21,541 bases of DNA, taken from NCBI GenBank assembly GCA_017542725.1, contig JAFXWR010000070.1, positions 1-21,541 of the forward strand, in the 5' to 3' direction. Under the pieces are notes generated by a model. The model was not told where the DNA came from. It did no database searches and worked only from the letters and a program-made list of their open reading frames with translations. Both the position numbers and the translations under genes were made by a program. Source of the stretch: Lachnospiraceae bacterium (GTDB lineage: Bacteria > Bacillota_A > Clostridia > Lachnospirales > Lachnospiraceae). This document shows positions 17,780 to 21,541 of the stretch, piece by piece (the first letter of the stretch is position 1; every line of letters begins with the position of its first letter).

Positions 17780-17947
17780 ATGTATAAGATAACAGATAGA
17801 TGTGTTAAGTGTGGCGCTTGTGATAGTGAGTGCCCAAATGGCGCAATCGTAGAGAAGGAGAAACAATTTGACATAGATTATTATAAATGTGTTGAATGTG
17901 GAAACTGCTACGATGTATGCCCAAATAGTGCTATAGACGAGCAATAG
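17780..17947 (+). CDS. Small 2[4Fe-4S] ferredoxin (copy 2)
   Basis: A 55-residue ferredoxin, identical to copy 1 except for the last residue (Gln). Both CxxCxxCxxxCP motifs are intact (Cys8/11/14/18, Cys37/40/43/47). The ribosome binding site AAAGGAG lies at 17766-17772. It starts 23 bases after hydA copy 2 and is the last gene before the strong terminator, so it closes the fdhF operon. Confidence 0.95.
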   Translation: MYKITDRCVKCGACDSECPNGAIVEKEKQFDIDYYKCVECGNCYDVCPNSAIDEQ

Positions 17948-17970
17948 TAGGGGCGTAGGAGCCCTTGTGG

Positions 17971-17997
17971 GGGACGACATCCTGTCGTCCCTTTTTT
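17971..17997 (+). terminator. Rho-independent terminator of the fdhF-hydA-fdx operon
   Basis: GGGACGAC (17971-17978) pairs perfectly with GTCGTCCC (17984-17991) around loop ATCCT, followed by six T (17992-17997). A smaller hairpin, GGGC...GCCC (17951-17964), precedes it. Confidence 0.93.
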
Positions 17998-18016
17998 ATT
18001 GCTAATAAATATATTC

Positions 18017-18045
18017 TTGATTTTGCCATACTAAAATGCTACAAT
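18017..18045 (+). promoter_or_regulatory. Sigma-A-type promoter of the MoeA-like gene
   Basis: TTGATT (18017-18022), a 17-base spacer and TACAAT (18040-18045), with an extended -10 TGC just before it. It lies right after the terminator and 45 bases before the ATG. Confidence 0.75.
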
Positions 18046-18090
18046 ACCGTATATCTCGCGAAAGAATAACGCTAAACTTAAAGGAGTATT

Positions 18091-19107
18091 ATGAAAGTAA
18101 TTGATGTAGCAGATGCAGTAGGTACAGTATTATGCCATGACATAACTCAAATAATACCTGGTCAATATAAAGGTGCAAAATTCAAAAAAGGACATATTAT
18201 AAAAGAGGAAGACATACCAATTCTTCTTTCTATGGGTAAAAAACACCTATATGTGTATGAAACTGGTGAAAATATGCTTCATGAGAATGAAGCAGCTCTT
18301 TGTCTTCGCGACATGTGTATAAGCGATTATATGACAGAAAGCGAGATAAGAGAAGGCAAAATTGAATTAATGAGCACAATACGAGGATTTTTAAAAGTTG
18401 ACAGAGACAGACTTATGAAGATTAATTCTCAAGATGAGTTAATGATTGCTACTCTTAAAGATGGAGATGTTGATGAGGGTAAAAAGATAGCTGGCATGAG
18501 AGTTATACCGCTTGTCATAGAGAAAGAAAAACTAGAGAATGCAAAAAAACTTATTGGAGATGAGCCACTTCTAAAAATTTATCCTTATAAAATCAAAAAT
18601 TTCGGGATGGTTGTGACAGGTTCTGAAGTCTATAATAAGATTATAGATGATAAGTTTTCGCCAGTAGTTGAAAATAAACTACTAAAATATGGTGTATCGC
18701 TTGTTGAAAAGATTTACTGTGATGATGACAAGAAGATGATAGTAGATGCTATAAATAAACTTAGAGATAAAAATGTCGATATGATAATTTGTACTGGTGG
18801 TATGTCGGTAGACCCAGATGACATGACGCCTGGTTCTATAATAGAAAGCGGAGCACATGTAGTAAGTTATGGTTCTCCAATTTTACCCGGTGCTATGATG
18901 CTCATAGGATATTTTGATAATGATGTTCCTATAATGGGGCTTCCTGGATGTGCTATGTATGCTGCAGCCACTGCATTTGATGTTATGCTGCCAAAAGTTC
19001 TCGCGAAAATCAAGTGGACTAAGGGAGAAATTGCAGAACTTGGATATGGAGGACTTTGTCAAAATTGTAAAGTTTGCCATTTCCCAAATTGTAATTTTGG
19101 CAATTGA
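18091..19107 (+). CDS. MoeA-related molybdopterin-binding protein with Cys-rich tail
   Basis: A 338-residue protein. The N-terminal part (VADAVGTVLCHDIT and a KKGHIIKEEDIPILLSMG stretch) resembles MoeA domains, and residues about 165-310 form a MoCF/MogA-like molybdopterin-binding fold with VTGSEVY, ICTGGMSVDPDDMTPGS (about residue 235) and GLPGCAMYAAAT. It is shorter than typical MoeA (about 400). The C-terminus carries CQNCKVCHFPNC (Cys323, 326, 329, 334), a putative metal or Fe-S site. Such proteins insert Mo or W into molybdopterin or handle the cofactor; exact reaction inferred. Placed between the FDH operon and the Mo/W transporter, it probably serves FdhF. ATG 18091 follows AAGGAG with good spacing. 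Confidence 0.85.
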   Translation: MKVIDVADAVGTVLCHDITQIIPGQYKGAKFKKGHIIKEEDIPILLSMGKKHLYVYETGENMLHENEAALCLRDMCISDYMTESEIREGKIELMSTIRGFLKVDRDRLMKINSQDELMIATLKDGDVDEGKKIAGMRVIPLVIEKEKLENAKKLIGDEPLLKIYPYKIKNFGMVVTGSEVYNKIIDDKFSPVVENKLLKYGVSLVEKIYCDDDKKMIVDAINKLRDKNVDMIICTGGMSVDPDDMTPGSIIESGAHVVSYGSPILPGAMMLIGYFDNDVPIMGLPGCAMYAAATAFDVMLPKVLAKIKWTKGEIAELGYGGLCQNCKVCHFPNCNFGN

Positions 19108-19109
19108 TA

Positions 19110-19137
19110 TTGACAATTTAATTTAAAGTGCTAAAAT
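19110..19137 (+). promoter_or_regulatory. Strong sigma-A-type promoter for the riboswitch-mop operon
   Basis: TTGACA (19110-19115, perfect consensus), a 16-base spacer and TAAAAT (19132-19137), with an extended TGC before it. It lies immediately after the MoeA-like gene stop. The expected transcription start is about 10 bases before the P1 stem of the RNA element. Confidence 0.85.
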
Positions 19138-19152
19138 ATATATATAATTGAT

Positions 19153-19245
19153 TTAATGTTGCGAGCTACTTAAACCCTATGGGTTTAAGTAGCCAATGAG
19201 TGCAGATAGCAATGTCTGCGCTTGCCTTTTGCGAAGTAGCATTAA
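19153..19245 (+). ncRNA. Candidate Moco/Tuco-type riboswitch aptamer before mop
   Basis: P1 pairs 19153-19162 with 19236-19245 (10 bp with wobbles). Inside are a perfect 13-bp hairpin (19165-19177 with 19181-19193, loop TAT) and an 8-bp hairpin (19200-19207 with 19214-19221, loop AGCAAT). Junction segments are GCGA, CAATGA and TTGCCTTTTGCGAA. The same three-way layout with similar junction bases appears before fdhF. It precedes a molybdopterin/molybdate-binding protein and a transporter. Moco riboswitches are known upstream of Mo transport and cofactor genes. The class is inferred from architecture and context, not from a model search. Confidence 0.65.
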
Positions 19246-19275
19246 TTGTTTTTTACATATAAGTTTGAATAAAGC

Positions 19276-19318
19276 AACATTAGATGATTTATGTATATAT
19301 TTCATTTAATGTTTTTTT
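19276..19318 (+). terminator. Leader terminator / riboswitch expression platform
   Basis: AACATTAGATGA (19276-19287) pairs with TCATTTAATGTT (19302-19313, one G-T wobble), followed by T to 19318. The 5' arm with its flank, GCAACATTA (19274-19282), is also a perfect complement of TAATGTTGC in the P1 5' strand (19154-19162). P1 formation and this alternative pairing are therefore mutually exclusive, as expected for ligand-controlled termination. If P1 is stabilised by ligand the terminator is free to form, so the predicted response is OFF. Confidence 0.7.
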
Positions 19319-19352
19319 ATTACATATTATTTATTTATAGGAGGAAATAACT

Positions 19353-19562
19353 ATGAAATTAAGTGCTAGAAATCAATTTAAAGGAAAGGTTGTAGAGATT
19401 AAGGAAGGAGCAGTAAATGGGACTGTAAAAATCGACATCGGTGGTGGCAATGTGATTAGTTCTGTAATTACTATGGCTTCAATTAAGGAATTAGGACTTG
19501 CAGTTGGTAAGGAAGCATATGCAGTAATTAAAGCATCTTCAGTTATGGTTGGAGTAGATTAA
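19353..19562 (+). CDS. mop: Mop-type molybdenum-pterin / molybdate-binding protein (TOBE)
   Basis: A 69-residue single-domain protein beginning with MKLSARNQFKGKVVEI, followed by GAVNGTVKIDIGGG, ITMASIKELGL and a VIKASSVMVGVD end. These are the standard elements of Mop/TOBE (molbindin) proteins of about 68 residues, which oligomerise and store or buffer molybdate or tungstate. AGGAGG at 19339-19344 precedes the ATG by 8 bases. It is the first gene after the riboswitch-terminator leader and is 35 bases ahead of the ABC permease, so it shares its control. Confidence 0.95.
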   Translation: MKLSARNQFKGKVVEIKEGAVNGTVKIDIGGGNVISSVITMASIKELGLAVGKEAYAVIKASSVMVGVD

Positions 19563-19597
19563 GCAATAATTGTAAGAATGAAAGGAAGGTTGTAGCA

Positions 19598-20740
19598 ATG
19601 GCTCTAAAAGATATACATCAAAGCGTTGTATTAAACGATAATATAGATGTATATTTTGATGTGAATGTTTCTGAAAGTGAAAAAGAGAAAGATTTAAACA
19701 CTAGTAAATATTTAAAAGAAATCAAAGAAAACAATAGTAGAAGCATAGTGGTAGGATTATTTATCATTGTGCTTCTATTTTTTATAATTCTTATATCTTT
19801 TAATGTCGGTAGATATGCAGTAAGTATTGATCAAGTTGTAAAAATATTATTTAAAGATATTTTCCATTTTGAAAAGACCTGGGAAGATGTATATGAAACT
19901 ATAGTTTGGAATGTGCGAATGCCAAGAATAATTGCCGCATTACTTGTAGGTGCATCTCTTTCTGTGGCAGGAGCCACATATCAGGGTCTATTTAGAAACC
20001 CCATGGTGTCACCTGATATTTTAGGTGCTTCAGCAGGAGCAAGTGTAGGAGCTTGCCTTATGATGCTACTTAAACAAAATGGGGTTACAATTCAAATAGC
20101 TGCATTTGCATTTGGCTTACTTGCCGTGTCACTCACTTATAGTTTAAGTAAAGCGATTAGTAAAAGTGCAGATATGGTATTGATGCTTGTGCTATGCGGT
20201 CTTATAGTATCAACATTATTCCAGGCATTTGTATCTATAATCAAGTATGTTGCCGATACTGATTTATTGTTACCTGAAATTACATATTGGCTTATGGGAA
20301 GTATTGCAAAAGTCACCTATAAAGATCTAATGTTCTTTATGATACCATTTATTTTGGGAGTTGTGCCCATAATGATGATAAGGTGGCAGTTGAACGTCAT
20401 GTCATTTGGAGAAGATGAAGCAAAAGCCATGGGTGTCAATGTAAGTTTGATAAGACTTATTTGTATTATATGTTCAACTCTTTTAACAGCTGGAGTTGTG
20501 TCAATTGCAGGAACAGTGGGATGGGTTGGACTTATGATACCTCACTTGGTTAGATTTATGGTGGGACCTAATAATGGAAAACTTCTTCCAATATCATTTC
20601 TAACTGGATCGCTTTTTATGCTTATCGTAGATGATGTCTGCAGGTCAGCACTTGCATATGAGATACCATTAGGTGTGTTAACCTCGCTTATTGGTGCACC
20701 ATTTTTTATTTTGATTTTGTATAAACATAAAGGTAATTAA
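19598..20740 (+). CDS. FecCD-family ABC permease, probable molybdate/tungstate importer
   Basis: A 380-residue permease of the BtuC/FecCD type. A charged cytoplasmic N-terminal extension of about 48 residues precedes the first helix. Family motifs are RMPRIIAALLVGASLSVAG (109-127, the conserved R-x-PR entry) followed by YQGLFRNPMVSPDILGASAGA, plus IAGTVGWVGLMIPHLVR near the C-terminus and about ten helices in all. FecCD transporters are usually for iron-siderophores, cobalamin or haem, but the MolB members carry molybdate/tungstate, and the mop gene and riboswitch upstream argue for that. No binding protein is in the window; it may lie downstream. The stop directly abuts the ATPase start. Confidence 0.9.
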   Translation: MALKDIHQSVVLNDNIDVYFDVNVSESEKEKDLNTSKYLKEIKENNSRSIVVGLFIIVLLFFIILISFNVGRYAVSIDQVVKILFKDIFHFEKTWEDVYETIVWNVRMPRIIAALLVGASLSVAGATYQGLFRNPMVSPDILGASAGASVGACLMMLLKQNGVTIQIAAFAFGLLAVSLTYSLSKAISKSADMVLMLVLCGLIVSTLFQAFVSIIKYVADTDLLLPEITYWLMGSIAKVTYKDLMFFMIPFILGVVPIMMIRWQLNVMSFGEDEAKAMGVNVSLIRLICIICSTLLTAGVVSIAGTVGWVGLMIPHLVRFMVGPNNGKLLPISFLTGSLFMLIVDDVCRSALAYEIPLGVLTSLIGAPFFILILYKHKGN

Positions 20741-21520
20741 ATGGAATTAAGAATTGAAAATGGAATATGTGGTTATAAAAATGTTCCTATCATTAAAAAT
20801 ATAAGTATTGGATTTAAGCAAGGAGAAATAGTTGGTATTCTCGGGCCAAATGGTGTTGGTAAAACGACCATGTTTAGATCTATACTCGGATTTCTTCCAC
20901 TTATAAAAGGCAACATAACACTTGATAATGTAAATAAGAGCGACATAAGTGTAAAAGAGTTTTCGAAAAACGTTGCTTATGTCCCACAAAGTAATAATCC
21001 GCCATTTCCATTTGCAGTGCCCGATGTAGTGGTGATGGGTAGGATAAGTAGATTGAAAAGATTTGAAAGACCTGGAATAAAAGACTATTTAGTTGCCTAT
21101 AAAGCTCTTGAAGTATTATCTGTATCTTACTTAAGAGATAAGATATTTACAGAAATATCTGGTGGTGAAAGACAAATGGTATTAATTGCAAGAGCATTGG
21201 CACAAAGTCCAAAACTTTTAGTTATGGATGAACCGACAGCAAATCTTGATTTGGGAAATCAAATTAGAGTATTGTCCACAATCAGGCATTTGTCGAGTAT
21301 GGGATTGGGTGTACTTATGACAACGCATAGTCCAGATCATGCTTTTCTATGTTGCGACAGAGTGATTCTTATAACTAAAAACAAAGAAGTGATGACTGGA
21401 ACAGTAGATGAAATAGTGACTGAAGAAAATTTAAAGAGAGCATATAATGTTGATGTAAAAATTACAGAGATTAAAGGTAACGACGGAAAAGCAATTAAAA
21501 CATGTGTACCATTAATTTAA
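20741..21520 (+). CDS. ABC transporter ATPase (FepC/BtuD/MolC type)
   Basis: A 259-residue nucleotide-binding subunit. Walker A GPNGVGKTT (35-43), Q-loop Gln83 (VPQSNN), signature SGGER (140-144), Walker B LLVMDEPTANLD (159-170, catalytic Glu164) and H-loop His196 are all intact. It energises the permease encoded just before it (TAA then ATG without a gap). The C-terminal 40 residues are the usual extension of FecE/BtuD-type ATPases. The substrate is inferred as molybdate/tungstate from the mop-riboswitch context; a siderophore or cobalamin is the alternative. Confidence 0.93.
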   Translation: MELRIENGICGYKNVPIIKNISIGFKQGEIVGILGPNGVGKTTMFRSILGFLPLIKGNITLDNVNKSDISVKEFSKNVAYVPQSNNPPFPFAVPDVVVMGRISRLKRFERPGIKDYLVAYKALEVLSVSYLRDKIFTEISGGERQMVLIARALAQSPKLLVMDEPTANLDLGNQIRVLSTIRHLSSMGLGVLMTTHSPDHAFLCCDRVILITKNKEVMTGTVDEIVTEENLKRAYNVDVKITEIKGNDGKAIKTCVPLI

Positions 21521-21541
21521 AATAATCGAAATATAATTAAA

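Larger units (their letters stand above)
13893..17947 (+). repeat. Tandem duplication of a hydA-ferredoxin unit
   Basis: Unit 1 (hydA 13893 to ferredoxin stop 15914) and unit 2 (15975 to 17947) share gene order and most sequence. Examples of identical DNA are 15181-15256 versus the matching stretch starting near 17274, and the region coding SSCKSPQQMFGALVKNYLPKK in both. The ferredoxins differ by one residue. Divergence concentrates in the hydA 5' third, suggesting an older duplication with homogenisation of the rest. Confidence 0.9.

Noticed and set aside
10978..17947. Canonical hydrogen-dependent CO2 reductase or bifurcating Hyt-Fdh complex
   Set aside because: There are no HycB-sized Fe-S subunits and no flavin/NAD(P)-binding NuoF-like subunit in the window; only 55-residue ferredoxins accompany FdhF and HydA.
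1..21541. tRNA, rRNA, CRISPR arrays, insertion sequences, integrase or phage genes
   Set aside because: None were seen on either strand; the window is a compact set of metabolic operons.

Overview
The window is low-GC, uses AGA heavily for arginine, and carries an oxygen-sensitive [FeFe]-hydrogenase/formate dehydrogenase system. This suggests an anaerobic, fermentative or syntrophic Clostridia-type Firmicute; I cannot name the genus from the sequence. Every gene I support is on the + strand, tightly packed, and no gap exceeds 300 bases.

Region 1 (17-9327) is a membrane ion-translocation operon. It has the gene order of the Mrp-type module of Mbh/Mbs complexes: MrpE, MrpF, MrpG, a DUF4040/MbhD-like protein, a fused MbhE+MrpB protein, MrpC (NuoK-like) and MrpD. 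Three further antiporter-like (NuoL/M/N-type) subunits follow, one broken by a single-base frameshift. No NuoB/C/D/H/I-type or [NiFe] hydrogenase subunit is visible, and the operon may begin before the window. A DUF1576 membrane protein (9374-10765) follows.

Region 2 (about 10785-17997) is a catalytic operon: a palindrome and a structured leader that looks like a molybdenum/tungsten-cofactor riboswitch, a selenocysteine formate dehydrogenase (UGA at 12127 read as Sec, with a good SECIS hairpin), then a tandem duplication of [FeFe] hydrogenase plus a 55-residue 2[4Fe-4S] ferredoxin. A strong terminator closes it at 17971-17997.

Region 3 (about 18017-21520) serves cofactor supply: a MoeA-related molybdopterin-binding protein with its own promoter, then a promoter, a second riboswitch-like leader with an overlapping terminator, a Mop molybdopterin/molybdate-binding protein, and a FecCD-type permease with its ATPase, probably a molybdate/tungstate importer.

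Together the genes could couple formate oxidation to H2 formation (or the reverse) through small ferredoxins, with Mo/W supply controlled by RNA switches. Next to it is an ion-pumping Mrp/Mbh-like membrane module that might conserve energy from this chemistry. Physical coupling between the membrane module and the FdhF/HydA enzymes is inference from adjacency only.
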